Assembly: GCF_013415885.1 (NCBI RefSeq)
Contig: NZ_CP058910.1
Span: 4,278,001 to 4,342,000 of the forward strand
Reading direction: 5' to 3'
DNA from: Halosimplex rubrum
GTDB taxonomy: Archaea; Halobacteriota; Halobacteria; Halobacteriales; Haloarculaceae
DNA: 64,000 nt
The notes under the pieces are model-generated. The model searched no databases. It worked only from the letters and a program-made list of their open reading frames with translations, and had not been told where the DNA came from. Of the stretch, positions 34,385 to 43,138 are shown in pieces (within the stretch, counting starts at the first letter, position 1; every line of letters starts with the position of its first letter). A program made the translations under genes and the position numbers.

Positions 34385-35338
34385 ATGCGCTGGGTGTTGC
34401 GCGGGCTGATGGCCGTCGTCGGGGTGCTGACGCTGGCGGTGTATCTGGCCGGCGCCTATTTCGCCTACGGACTGGCGCGAGCGGTCTGGTCGATCCGGCC
34501 GTCGCTGGGGACGCTGGCGCTGTACCTGGCGGTGCTGACGGTCGTCTTCGCGTTCGTCAGCTATCGGGTCGGCACCGCCCAGATCCTCCGGAGTCTGCAG
34601 GTGTGGGAACTCCCGGAGGGCCGAGCACCGATGCTCTACCGGCGGCTCGGGGGCTTCAGCGACGCGATGGGCATCCAGCGACCGGACGTGCTGGTCGCGG
34701 AGATGGGGCGGCCGAACGCGCTGGCGCTGGGCGGCGGGTTCGGTCCGGGCCACGTCGTCGTCGACCGGCGGCTGTTCTCGATCCTGACCTTCGACGAGCT
34801 GTCGGCGATCGTGGCCCACGAACTGGCCCACATCGAGCGCAAGGACAGCCTGGTCCAGACGGTCGGATACAGCGTGTTACAGACGCTGTCGGGGCTTGCG
34901 GTGCTTGCACTCGCGCCGGTGCTCGTCGTCGCGGCGGGGCTGGCCCGCGGGGTGGCGTGGATCCGCGGGCGGCCCGAGGCGTGGACGCGGACGGTCCCGG
35001 GCAAGCTTCAGCGGGCGGTCGTCGGCTCCGTGTCGCTCGCCTTCTTCGCGCTGACGCTGGCGCTGCTGGCCCACTCGCGGCGCCGGGAGTTCGCGGCCGA
35101 CGACCGCGCGGCGGCGGTGACCGGCGACCCGCTGGCGCTGGCGCGGGCGCTCCGGAAGATCGAACGCGCGGGCGAGGGACCGTGGTCGCTGCTCTCCCCG
35201 CTGTACGTCGACGGCGAGGAGGAGGGACCGCTGACGCGGCTGCTGTCGACCCATCCCGCGACCGACGAGCGGGTCGAACGCCTCCGAGAACGGGCCGAAC
35301 GCGACCGGGGGATCCGGGTCGAGCGCCGCCGCCCGTGA
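34385..35338 (+). CDS. htpX: M48-family HtpX-like membrane metalloprotease
   Basis: A 317-residue zinc endopeptidase. HELAH (about residues 144-148) supplies two zinc ligands, with the glutamate third ligand in SRRREFAADDRAAAV. Four predicted helices: two at the N-terminus, and two flanking residues about 160-235, as in HtpX, which places the active site on the cytoplasmic face. HtpX-type proteases degrade misfolded membrane proteins. A conserved STHPATDERVERL segment lies near the C-terminus, as in the family. It stands alone; the stop is about 130 bases before the GAPDH start. Confidence 0.94.
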   Translation: MRWVLRGLMAVVGVLTLAVYLAGAYFAYGLARAVWSIRPSLGTLALYLAVLTVVFAFVSYRVGTAQILRSLQVWELPEGRAPMLYRRLGGFSDAMGIQRPDVLVAEMGRPNALALGGGFGPGHVVVDRRLFSILTFDELSAIVAHELAHIERKDSLVQTVGYSVLQTLSGLAVLALAPVLVVAAGLARGVAWIRGRPEAWTRTVPGKLQRAVVGSVSLAFFALTLALLAHSRRREFAADDRAAAVTGDPLALARALRKIERAGEGPWSLLSPLYVDGEEEGPLTRLLSTHPATDERVERLRERAERDRGIRVERRRP

Positions 35339-35430
35339 CCGGCCCCGTCGCGCCCGCACGGCCCGACTGCGGCGGCCGGGACCGCGGTCACCGTGCGTGA
35401 ACGAACGATCCGCCTGTTCCGTATTCGAAA

Positions 35431-35453
35431 ACTCTATACTCGTCTCGGGAGAC
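35431..35453 (+). promoter_or_regulatory. gapI promoter with possible TrmB-like site
   Basis: CTATAC (35434-35439) is a TATA box about 28-32 bases before the gapI ATG. Overlapping it, TACT at 35437-35440, eight bases, then GAGAC resembles the TACT-N7/8-GAGTA site known for the haloarchaeal sugar regulator TrmB, but the right half is imperfect. The inner GTCTC/GAGAC pair is itself an inverted repeat. Confidence 0.35.
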
Positions 35454-35465
35454 TGTGCATTCAGC

Positions 35466-36485
35466 ATGAGTGAATCCGACGAGGGGACCGTACGCATCGG
35501 TCTGAACGGCTTCGGCCGCATCGGACGCAACGTCTTCCGCGCGTCGCTTGGGGACCCGCGCGTGGAGGTCGTCGGCATCAACGACGTGATGGACGACGAG
35601 GACATGGAGTACCTCGCGCGCTACGACACGGTGATGGGGACCCTCGACGGCGTGACCCTCGACGAGGGCGTCATGACCGTCGACGGCACCGATTTCGGCG
35701 CCTCCGTCCACGGGGAGACCGACCCCGCCGAACTCCCGTGGGACGAGCTGGACGTGGACGTGGCCTTCGAGGCGACCGGCATCTTCCGCAACTACGACGA
35801 CGCGAGCAAACACCTCGACGCCGGCGCCGACAAGGTCGTCATCTCGGCGCCGCCGAAGGGGGAGAAGCCGGTCAAACAGATCGTCTACGGCGTCAACCAC
35901 AACGAGTACGACGGCGAGGACGTGGTCTCGAACGCCTCCTGCACGACCAACTCCATCACGCCCGTCGCGAAGGTGCTCGACGAGCAGTTCGGGATCGAGG
36001 CCGGCCAGCTGACGACCGTCCACGCCTACACGGGGTCGCAGAACCTCGTCGACGGCCCCAAGTCCAAGACCCGACGCGGCCGCGCCGCCGCCGAGAACAT
36101 CGTCCCGACCTCCACCGGCGCCGCCCAGGCCGCCACCGAGGTCCTGCCCGAACTGGCGGGGAAACTCGACGGCATGGCCATCCGCGTCCCGGTCCCGAAC
36201 GGCTCGATCACCGAGTTCGTCGTCGACCTGAACGAGGAGGTCACCGAGGCCGACGTGAACGACGCCTTCCGCGAGGCCGCCGCCGGTGACCTGGAGGGCG
36301 TCCTCGGCGTCACCGACGACGAGGTCGTCTCGACGGACATCCAGGGGACCCCCTACTCCTCGCAGGTCGACCTCCAGTCGACCAACGTCGTGAACGGCAT
36401 GACGAAGATCCTCACCTGGTACGACAACGAGTACGGCTTCTCCAACCGCATGCTCGACGTGGCCGAGTTCGTCACCGAGTACTGA
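35466..36485 (+). CDS. gapI: Type I glyceraldehyde-3-phosphate dehydrogenase
   Basis: A 339-residue bacterial-type (class I) GAPDH. The Rossmann motif is GLNGFGRIGRN, the catalytic Cys159 is in SNASCTTNSITP, and the partner His is in TVHAYTGSQNLVDGP. The NAD-specific Asp is in INDVMDDED. It oxidises glyceraldehyde-3-phosphate to 1,3-bisphosphoglycerate, the substrate of Pgk encoded 330 bases downstream. In Haloferax volcanii the type I enzyme is reported to serve glycolysis and the type II enzyme gluconeogenesis; this window encodes both. The start at 35466 follows a TATA box by about 30 bases. Confidence 0.97.
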   Translation: MSESDEGTVRIGLNGFGRIGRNVFRASLGDPRVEVVGINDVMDDEDMEYLARYDTVMGTLDGVTLDEGVMTVDGTDFGASVHGETDPAELPWDELDVDVAFEATGIFRNYDDASKHLDAGADKVVISAPPKGEKPVKQIVYGVNHNEYDGEDVVSNASCTTNSITPVAKVLDEQFGIEAGQLTTVHAYTGSQNLVDGPKSKTRRGRAAAENIVPTSTGAAQAATEVLPELAGKLDGMAIRVPVPNGSITEFVVDLNEEVTEADVNDAFREAAAGDLEGVLGVTDDEVVSTDIQGTPYSSQVDLQSTNVVNGMTKILTWYDNEYGFSNRMLDVAEFVTEY

Positions 36486-36538
36486 TCCTGTCGAACACCC
36501 AACCGCTTTTTGCCGTCCGCGTCTACGCGCCGACAGCG

Positions 36539-36757
36539 ATGTCCCTCCGAGCGAAACTCGGTCGACGGCCGGACGAGTGGAACAGCGCGGGACGACTACA
36601 GTGGGTGGTCCCCAGCGGCGCGGGCCTCGGCGGCGTCGCCGGTGCCCTGCTCGCGCTCGCGGTCCAACCGTGGTCGCTTCCGGGCGGAGCCCTCGCGGGG
36701 CTGGGCGCCGGGTCGGGCGCCGCCCTCGCCGTCGTCCTCGCCGCCGCACTGGACTGA
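36539..36757 (+). CDS. Tiny membrane protein between gapI and pgk
   Basis: A 72-residue protein: a 25-residue basic start (MSLRAKLGRRPDEWNSAGRL) followed by two Gly/Ala-rich helices (WVVPSGAGLGGVAGALLALAV and GALAGLGAGSGAALAVVLAAALD). The composition and start fit a real gene. It lies 53 bases after gapI and 58 bases before pgk on the same strand. As I recall, Haloferax volcanii also has a small uncharacterised gene next to its gap/pgk genes. Function unknown. Confidence 0.7.
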   Translation: MSLRAKLGRRPDEWNSAGRLQWVVPSGAGLGGVAGALLALAVQPWSLPGGALAGLGAGSGAALAVVLAAALD

Positions 36758-36815
36758 GTCCGCCGTGCGAACGGTCGGTTTTTTCTCGTCGCCGGGCGAC
36801 GGTCCGAACAGACAC

Positions 36816-38030
36816 ATGGCCTCGTTCAAGACCCTCGACGACCTCGAAGACGGACAGCGCGTGCTCGTACGGCTCGACCTGAACTCCCCCGTCGAAGACG
36901 GCGAGGTACGGGACAACCGCCGCTTCGACCGCCACGCCGAGACGGTGCGCGAACTCGCCGACCGCGACTGCGCCGTCGTCTGCATGGCCCACCAGGGCCG
37001 CCCCGGTCGCGAGACGTTCGTCTCTCTGGAACAGCACGCCGACATCCTGGGACGACACGTCGGGAAGCCGGTCGGGTTCGTCGCCGACACCTTCGGCGAC
37101 GACGCGCTCGCCGCTATCGAGGACCTCGACGGCGGGGAGATCCTCCTGCTGGAGAACACGCGGATGTGCGACGAGGAGCTGCCGGAGGAGGACCCCGAGA
37201 CGAAAGCCGAGACGGAGTTCGTGCGGGCGCTGGCACCGGCGTTCGACGCCTACGTCAACGACGCCTACTCGGCGGCCCACCGCAGCCACGCCTCGCTCGT
37301 GGGGTTCCCGCTGGCGCTGCCCGCCTACGCCGGCCGCGTCATGGAGACCGAGTACGAGGCCAACACGGCCATCGCCGAGCGGGAGTTCGACGGGCCGGTG
37401 ACGATGGTCGTCGGCGGAACGAAGGCGACCGACGTGATCGACGTGATGACCGCCCTGGAGGAGAAGGTCGACACCTTCCTGCTGGGCGGGATCGCGGGCG
37501 AGCTGTTCCTCCGGGCCGACGGCGTCCCCGTCGGCCGGGACATCGAGGGGATGGATCTCTTCGACGACCAGTGGGCCGAGAACGAGGCGACGATCGGTAG
37601 TCTGCTCGACGACTACGGCGACCAGATCCGGCTGGCGCTCGATCTGGCGTTCGAGGACGACGACGGCGAGCGGGCGGAGATCGAGGTGCTCGATATCGAG
37701 GAGAAAGACCGGGCCTTTCTCGACGTGGGGTCGAACACGGTCTCGGAGTACGCCGCCACTATCGAGGACTCGGAGGCCGTCTTCGTTAAGGGCGCGCTGG
37801 GGCTGTTCGAGGACGAACGGTTCGCCGACGGCACCGTCGGCGTCCTCGAAGCCATCGCCGAGACGGACTGCTTCTCGGTCGTCGGCGGCGGCGACACCTC
37901 CCGGGCCATCGAGCTGTACGGGATGAGCGAGGACGACTTCGGGCACGTCTCGATCGCCGGCGGCGCGTACATCCGCGCGCTGACGGGCGAGCGGCTGGTC
38001 GGCGTCGAGGTACTGCGCGAAGGGGAGTGA
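36816..38030 (+). CDS. pgk: Phosphoglycerate kinase
   Basis: A 404-residue Pgk that transfers the acyl phosphate of 1,3-bisphosphoglycerate to ADP. N-terminal substrate motif RLDLNSP (standing for RVDFNVP), MAHQGRPG, LLLENTRM, the VNDAYSAAHRSHAS loop, the MVVGGTKATDVI hinge and the nucleotide motif VVGGGDTSRAI are all present. The archaeal form lacks some bacterial loops. It forms a natural unit with gapI upstream. ATG at 36816. Confidence 0.97.
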   Translation: MASFKTLDDLEDGQRVLVRLDLNSPVEDGEVRDNRRFDRHAETVRELADRDCAVVCMAHQGRPGRETFVSLEQHADILGRHVGKPVGFVADTFGDDALAAIEDLDGGEILLLENTRMCDEELPEEDPETKAETEFVRALAPAFDAYVNDAYSAAHRSHASLVGFPLALPAYAGRVMETEYEANTAIAEREFDGPVTMVVGGTKATDVIDVMTALEEKVDTFLLGGIAGELFLRADGVPVGRDIEGMDLFDDQWAENEATIGSLLDDYGDQIRLALDLAFEDDDGERAEIEVLDIEEKDRAFLDVGSNTVSEYAATIEDSEAVFVKGALGLFEDERFADGTVGVLEAIAETDCFSVVGGGDTSRAIELYGMSEDDFGHVSIAGGAYIRALTGERLVGVEVLREGE

Positions 38031-38354
38031 GCGGCGTCAGGCGCGGCGACACCAGGCGTGTCGCGCGCTCCAGTCGTCGGCGCGCGGGTCCGCACGGACG
38101 ACCCGCCCGCCGGATCCCCCTCCGTTTTCCGGTGGCGTGCCACCCTGTTTACCCTCCCAGGTGAGCCGTGCGTGCCGCCGCGTCCAGTCTCCGCCGGTGT
38201 CTCCCATGTGTTCCGCTTGGTCCGAGTCAATAAATTTCTTTCTCCGAGACGTGAAATAAAATGACTCGGCGACGAGTTAATCTCTCCCGATCGTCGCCGG
38301 GTCGCAGTCGGCGGGTCGGAGCGGGGTGAGACCGCCGGAGCGGTCCCGCGGCGG
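38031..38354. other. Convergent intergenic region after pgk
   Basis: Lies between the ends of pgk (plus) and the SDR gene (minus). It contains an AT-rich core flanked by a perfect 8-bp inverted repeat (38222-38269, separate entry). A 22-codon frame beginning at 38262 is too short and arginine-rich to support. The rest shows nothing. Confidence 0.5.
38222..38269. repeat. 8-bp inverted repeat around AT-rich spacer
   Basis: CCGAGTCA (38222-38229) and TGACTCGG (38262-38269) are exact inverse complements separated by 32 mostly A/T bases including AATAAATTTC and GAAATAAAA. It lies between convergent genes, so a bidirectional terminator is one reading; a bound operator is the other. Confidence 0.5.
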
Positions 38355-39194
38355 TCAGGACGGCGGGGCGTCCCACTCGTCGGCGGAGTCGCGGGGGTCG
38401 TAGCCGATCACGTCGCGGGCGTGGTCGATGTCGAACCAGCGGTTCTCGTTGTCGCTGACGCCGTAGAACACGTCGAAGGAGACCGAATCGTCGGCGAGAC
38501 AGCGCTCGACCATGTGGGCGATGTCCCGGCGTGACTGCCACATGCAGTGCATCCGGGCGACCTGCTCGTCGTAGGCCGCCGAGTCGGGCTCGAAGCGACC
38601 CCCGTCGACGCCGCGCCGGGCGTCGCCGTAGGGGTGGTCGTACTCGGGGTCGCGGACCGCGCAGATCCGCAGGGCGTACACCGAGAGGTCGGTCGTCTCG
38701 GCGGCGAGTCGGCCGACGCCCTCGCCGTAGACCTTCTCGACGCCGTACATCGAATCGGGCCGCGGCTGGACCGTGTGGTCGACCTCGAAGTCCGAACCGT
38801 AGTAGATGTCGGGGGCGGCCTCGACCTCGTACATCCCGACGGCGTGGTTCGAGGAGGCGTAGACGAAGCTGTCCAGGTCCGCGTCGACGGCCGCCTCGTA
38901 GGCGGTCGCGTGGAGCCGGAGGTTCTCGAGGTGCTCGTCGCTCCAGGCGATCGCCCGGTCGTTCGGACCGCCCTCGTCCATGTGGACCCGCGCGAGGTGG
39001 ACCACCGCGTCCGCCGCTGCGACGTGTTCGCGGACGACCGCCTCGTTGGTCGCGTCGGCGACGACCGAGTCCACGTCGTCGTCCGGGTGTTCAACCACGT
39101 CGAGGCTGGTGAACGAGTACGCCTCGCGGTCGCCGAGTTCGTCGGTGATCGCCGTGCCGATGGTGCCCGCGCCGCCCGTTATCAGTACGTCCAT
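38355..39194 (-). CDS. NAD(P)-dependent extended SDR (uronate dehydrogenase/Azf-like)
   Basis: A 279-residue epimerase/dehydratase-type extended SDR. The cofactor motif is LITGGAGTIGTAI, and the catalytic YxxxK is in SMYGVEKVYGE with the Ser of YASSNHAVGMYE. That SSNHAVG block and the tail VFYGVSDNENRWFDI resemble uronate dehydrogenases and the haloarchaeal NAD-dependent glucose-6-phosphate dehydrogenase Azf. A loop between about residues 190 and 225 (VRDPEYDHPYGDARRG...) is longer than in those, so specificity may differ. It is convergent with pgk and divergent from the phosphodiesterase gene. ATG at 39194. Confidence 0.85.
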   Translation of the reverse strand: MDVLITGGAGTIGTAITDELGDREAYSFTSLDVVEHPDDDVDSVVADATNEAVVREHVAAADAVVHLARVHMDEGGPNDRAIAWSDEHLENLRLHATAYEAAVDADLDSFVYASSNHAVGMYEVEAAPDIYYGSDFEVDHTVQPRPDSMYGVEKVYGEGVGRLAAETTDLSVYALRICAVRDPEYDHPYGDARRGVDGGRFEPDSAAYDEQVARMHCMWQSRRDIAHMVERCLADDSVSFDVFYGVSDNENRWFDIDHARDVIGYDPRDSADEWDAPPS

Positions 39195-39298
39195 GCCGGC
39201 GGTTCGACGGGGAGTCTCTTGAACCCGCGCCTCCCGGAACGCCGCGCCGCGAGCGGGTCGAGGGACACGTTGATGGCGCGACCGGGCGAAGTCCGCCC

Positions 39299-39826
39299 AT
39301 GCGACTCGGTATCGTCTCCGACACGCACGACGACCTGGACGCGGTCGAGGCGGCCGTCGAGACGTTCGAACGCGAGGACTGCGACGTCGTCGTCCACTGC
39401 GGCGACATCGTCGCCCCGTTCTCGGCGACGCCGTTCGCCTCGTCGTTCGACTTTCACGCCGTCCGGGGCAACAACGACGGCGAGTGGGCGCTGGCCGACA
39501 CGGTCGGCGACTTCGGCACCTACCACGGCGAGACGGCCGAACTGACCGTCGACGGCCGGGAGTTCGTCGTCTACCACGGCACCAGCGGCGCCGTCGTCGA
39601 CGCCTTGGTCGAGTGCGGCCGCTACGACTACGTCCTGCACGGCCACACCCACCAGTTCGTCCACGAGGAGTACGAGTCGACCGTCCGGATCAACCCCGGG
39701 GGCGTCCCCTTCGAGGGCGCGCCCGGGCCCCACTACGCCGTCGTCCTCGACACGGGGTCCGACGCGGTCGTCGACACCGACACGGACGACGTCGAGCGGT
39801 TCACGCTCTCGGAAGGGATCGAGTAG
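39299..39826 (+). CDS. YfcE/MJ0936-type metallophosphoesterase
   Basis: A 175-residue calcineurin-like phosphodiesterase. The metal-binding motifs are in order: SDTHDD (D-x-H), VVHCGDIV (GD), VRGNND (GNxD in the form GNND), YHGTSG, and HGHTHQF (GHTH). The length matches the small MJ0936/YfcE branch, which hydrolyses model phosphodiesters and, in some members, 2',3'-cAMP. The ATG at 39299 lies 104 bases from the divergent SDR gene. Physiological substrate unknown. Confidence 0.93.
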   Translation: MRLGIVSDTHDDLDAVEAAVETFEREDCDVVVHCGDIVAPFSATPFASSFDFHAVRGNNDGEWALADTVGDFGTYHGETAELTVDGREFVVYHGTSGAVVDALVECGRYDYVLHGHTHQFVHEEYESTVRINPGGVPFEGAPGPHYAVVLDTGSDAVVDTDTDDVERFTLSEGIE

Positions 39827-39881
39827 GGGCGGCGCTCGGGGAGCATCGAGAACGAGCGGCGATCGAGTGTGAGACGGCGAG

Positions 39882-40967
39882 TCAGTCGTCGTCGCGGCCG
39901 CCGTCGGCGACGGCGGGCGAGCGAGCGACCGGGTCCCGCAGCGTCCCGCCGATCCGGCCGTCGAGGCCGATGGCGTCCTCGGTGAGGGTGGTGCTCTCCT
40001 CGCGGTCGGCGGTGTCGGCGACGGCGCGGACGGCGTCGACGTTCTCCGGGACCACGTCGGCCTCCTGGTGGATGGCCTGAAACAGGTACAGGTCGCGGCC
40101 CTCGACGGTGATCGAGTCGCCCCAGATGCAGTTCTCCCAGCAGTCCCCGCGCGGGCGCCCGGCGTCCTGGGCGAACTCCTTGAGCTTGCCCGCGCCGTCG
40201 ATGTCGAGCTCCGGCGGGAGGACGAACAGGCGGGACTCCGCGTCGAGCAGTTCGCGGACCGACTCGGCGTCGGCCTCGCGCTCCAGGGTCACGTTGACCG
40301 AGTGAGTGTGCATCAGCGTCGCGGGCACCTTCATGCCCATGGTGTCCACGTCCAGGTCCGGGAAGACCGTGTTCAGGTCGGGCCCGTGGTGGGACGGGAT
40401 CTCGACGGGGTCCGGCAGCGTGTCGTTGATCGGTCCGCGGTCGGTCTGGCCGGGGTCGCCCCCGCGACGGACGAGCGTGACGCGGGCCTTCTCGATCCCG
40501 TACGCCTCGGCGATGGGCGCGAACAGCCGCGAGAGTCCGGTCGTGTTGCAGGAGACGACCCGGACGGAGTCGGCGCCGCGGGCGGCCTCGTAGCTGGCGC
40601 GGGCGTTGAAGCTCACCTCGGCCACGTCGGGGTCCTCGCCGCCCTGAAAAATCGCGGGCGTGTCGTGTTCGCGGTACAGCTCGGCGTTCTCCGCGCCGAC
40701 CCCGGCGGGCGTGGCGTCGACCACCACGTCGCTGTCCGCGACGAGTTCGTCGACGGTCCCGGCCAGGTCGAAGCCGGCATCGTCGAACGCCGCGGTCCGC
40801 TCGGCGTCGACCGCGTAGAGCGGGTACCCGCGTTCGAGCGCGACTTTCGCCTCGAAGTTCGGACTGGTCTTGGCGACGCCGGCGACCGCCATGTCCGGCT
40901 GAGCGCGTATCGCGTCCGCGACGCGCTTCCCGATCGTCCCGTATCCGTTGACGCCGACCTGGATCAT
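39882..40967 (-). CDS. gapII: Archaeal type II glyceraldehyde-3-phosphate dehydrogenase
   Basis: A 361-residue archaeal class II GAPDH, unrelated in detail to type I. The Rossmann motif is [17 protein letters not shown], the catalytic Cys140 is in [11 protein letters not shown], and [30 protein letters not shown] and [14 protein letters not shown] are family blocks. Haloarchaeal type II enzymes are reported to work in gluconeogenesis. I chose the ATG at 40967 ([10 protein letters not shown]), which starts the fold directly. Upstream, CGAG-N7-CTCG (41016-41030) and AT-rich TATA-like stretches mark the promoter. It lies 4 kb from gapI and is transcribed in the opposite direction. Confidence 0.96.
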   Translation of the reverse strand: MIQVGVNGYGTIGKRVADAIRAQPDMAVAGVAKTSPNFEAKVALERGYPLYAVDAERTAAFDDAGFDLAGTVDELVADSDVVVDATPAGVGAENAELYREHDTPAIFQGGEDPDVAEVSFNARASYEAARGADSVRVVSCNTTGLSRLFAPIAEAYGIEKARVTLVRRGGDPGQTDRGPINDTLPDPVEIPSHHGPDLNTVFPDLDVDTMGMKVPATLMHTHSVNVTLEREADAESVRELLDAESRLFVLPPELDIDGAGKLKEFAQDAGRPRGDCWENCIWGDSITVEGRDLYLFQAIHQEADVVPENVDAVRAVADTADREESTTLTEDAIGLDGRIGGTLRDPVARSPAVADGGRDDD

Positions 40968-41110
40968 ATCCCCTCGTTCTCCGGCGACGGGCATAATTCT
41001 TTTCACGATATTTTACGAGAAATTAACTCGGAAGCGAAAAAGAATCCGGCGTGAGCGGCGCTGACGTGGTGATTGTCAGGGAATACCACGGGACTGGTCG
41101 GCGCGCGGGA

Positions 41111-42037
41111 TCAGTCGCCGGCGGAGGCGTCGGCGACCGTCTCGGGCGGGACGCGAGCGGGGTCGTCGGTGGGCGTCGGCGAGGGGGCGGGCGTGGACTC
41201 GGGAACCCACTCGGGTCGGTCGACGGTCGTCTCGCCGACGCGGTCGTAGGTGTAGCGCCACTCGACGGCGATGCGCTCGTCGATGTTGCGCAGGTCGAAC
41301 TCGTAGTGAACGGCCCGGACGTAGCCCTCGGGGGCGATCCACAGCGTGGCCGCGAAGTCGTGGACCGCGTAGGCGCTGTAGGTCTCGGGGATCTGCGGCG
41401 GGACGTTGCCCGAGACGACCCGCGCGTACTGGCGCCCGCCGCTGGTCACCACGTCGACCGAGTCGTACCCCTCGTTCAGGAACGTGAGAACCTCGAAGGA
41501 GACGGTCTCCGCGTAGCGCTGGCCGACGGGGTCGATGAACTCCACCGACGTGGGTACGGCACCGGTCCCGTTCGGCCCCTCGACGCGCCGGTAGGCGCCG
41601 GTCCGGTCGGCGTAGGTGACCGTCGTGTTCGTCCCGCCGTCCGCGTTGCGGACCAGAACGGTCCCGTCGGCTCCGACGGCGATCCGCCGGTCGTACTCCC
41701 TGGTGATCGTCCCGGACCCGCCGGCCGTCCGCCGCTCCCACTCCAGCGTGTACGAGTGGTCCGAGAGGTACGCGATGTGCGCGGCGTGTAGCCGGCTGAC
41801 GTTGATATCGCCGTCCGCCGAGATCGCCGGGAACGCGCCCAGGCGCTCCCGAGGCGTCGCCGGCGCCGGCGTGTCGGTCGACCCCAGCTCCGGCACCGGC
41901 GCCGGCGTGACCGTCTCCGCCGGCGTCGGCCCGCCCCCGCCGGCGAAGACGCTACAGCCCGCGAGGACGACCAGCAGCGCGACGGCGGCCAGCAATCGAC
42001 CGGATCCGGCCGGCCCCGGGTCGGAGGTGCGGCCCAT
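41111..42037 (-). CDS. Haloarchaeal lipoprotein, second of a tandem pair
   Basis: A 308-residue lipoprotein with signal and lipobox (LLVVLAGCSVF), a Thr/Pro-rich linker, and a beta-rich domain (LSDHSYTLEWERRT; YEFDLRNIDERIAVEWRYTYDRVGETTVDRPEWV). The final YDRVGETTVDRPEWV motif and the Y-V-R-A-V-H-Y-E strand match its upstream neighbour, so they are paralogues. I recall the family as DUF7537; its function is unknown. Its ATG immediately follows the stop (TAG) of the first copy, so they are one transcript. The domain is built like LolA/LppX-type lipid carriers, but that is a structural guess. Confidence 0.8.
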   Translation of the reverse strand: MGRTSDPGPAGSGRLLAAVALLVVLAGCSVFAGGGGPTPAETVTPAPVPELGSTDTPAPATPRERLGAFPAISADGDINVSRLHAAHIAYLSDHSYTLEWERRTAGGSGTITREYDRRIAVGADGTVLVRNADGGTNTTVTYADRTGAYRRVEGPNGTGAVPTSVEFIDPVGQRYAETVSFEVLTFLNEGYDSVDVVTSGGRQYARVVSGNVPPQIPETYSAYAVHDFAATLWIAPEGYVRAVHYEFDLRNIDERIAVEWRYTYDRVGETTVDRPEWVPESTPAPSPTPTDDPARVPPETVADASAGD

Positions 42038-42997
42038 CTATCGCTCCCCTCCGTCTGCGTGCGTCGCGGTCCGCGCCGACGCGTCGGTCGTCGCGGTCGG
42101 CGGGGAGGTCGGCGTCCCCACCGCAGCGGTCGGCGTCGCGGCCGCCGTCGACGGTCGCACCGTCGCCGTCCCGTCGTCACCGGCCGGGTGGGTGACCCAG
42201 CCGGGTCTGGACACCTCGGTGTCGCCGACGGCGCGGTACTCCGACCGCAGCGACACCGCGACGCGGTCGTCGGTGAGGGTGTACTCGTACTCGACGACGA
42301 CCGCCCGGACGAGCCCCTCGGGCGTCACGTAGGCGGTCGCGGCGTAGTCGCGGATCGTCTGTTTCGCGTGCCCCTCCGTCAGGGTCCGCGGCGGACTGGT
42401 GACGTGGACGCGGTAGTAGGTCCGGCCCTCGCGCTCGACCGTCGAGACGGTCGACGCGTCGACCGAGAAGTACCGGCCGAGCGTCTGGCCCGTCCGCAAG
42501 TAGTGGCGATAGTCGGGGTCGCCGCTGGCGACGCGGTACCCGGACCCGTTCGAGCGCGCACCGCGCACGTATCGGCCGGTGTCGTCGGCGTACACGGTGC
42601 CGCCGGCCATCCCGGTCATCCGCCGGGTGAGGCGGTAGGACCCGTCGTCGCCGACTCGCAGTCGCCGTTCTGCGACGTCGACGGTGGCGTTCGACGCCGT
42701 CTCCCCGCCGACGGGCGCCGACCGGTCGATACTGCGCCGGTAGTCGAGGCGCCAGCTGAACGACCGGTCGCCGAGCGCCGCGAAGTGCGCCCGCACCAGC
42801 GCGCCGGGCGAGACGCTCCCGTCGGCCGCGACGCCCGGCGGCGGCGACAGCGTCTCGACGGGGGTGTCGGTCGGGACGGCCATCGGCGTCACGCTGTCGG
42901 TCGCCGCCGGGGCTCCGCCCCCGCCGCCGGGAGCCAGCGCGCTACAGCCGGCCAGCGCCACCGCGAACACCGCGACCAGCGCGAGCCGTCGGTCCAT
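42038..42997 (-). CDS. Haloarchaeal lipoprotein, first of a tandem pair
   Basis: A 319-residue lipoprotein (signal MDRRLALVAVFAVALAGCSA with lipobox ALAGC). The mature domain has the same strand order as the gene after it: DRSFSWRLDYRRS, YVTPEGLVRAVVVEYEYTL, SLRSEYRAVGDTEVSRPGWV. A long Thr/Pro/Ala-rich tail ends the protein. Same family as the downstream copy (DUF7537-like, from memory), about 25-30 percent alike by eye. The pair probably arose by local duplication. Confidence 0.8.
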   Translation of the reverse strand: MDRRLALVAVFAVALAGCSALAPGGGGGAPAATDSVTPMAVPTDTPVETLSPPPGVAADGSVSPGALVRAHFAALGDRSFSWRLDYRRSIDRSAPVGGETASNATVDVAERRLRVGDDGSYRLTRRMTGMAGGTVYADDTGRYVRGARSNGSGYRVASGDPDYRHYLRTGQTLGRYFSVDASTVSTVEREGRTYYRVHVTSPPRTLTEGHAKQTIRDYAATAYVTPEGLVRAVVVEYEYTLTDDRVAVSLRSEYRAVGDTEVSRPGWVTHPAGDDGTATVRPSTAAATPTAAVGTPTSPPTATTDASARTATHADGGER

Positions 42998-43138
42998 TGG
43001 CGAGCGTTAGGACGAGGGACACATAAGCGGCGCGGCGAGGTGCGCGCCCGCCGGGCGATCGCGCCGCGAGGGGCGCCCGCGGACCGAGTCCTCGGGCGGT
43101 CCCGAAAGGGCCAAGACGGCGGGGACGAATCGGCCACT

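Noticed and set aside
38262-38330. 22-codon frame MTRRRVNLS... after pgk
   Set aside because: Short, arginine-rich and overlapping the inverted repeat; no support beyond an ATG.
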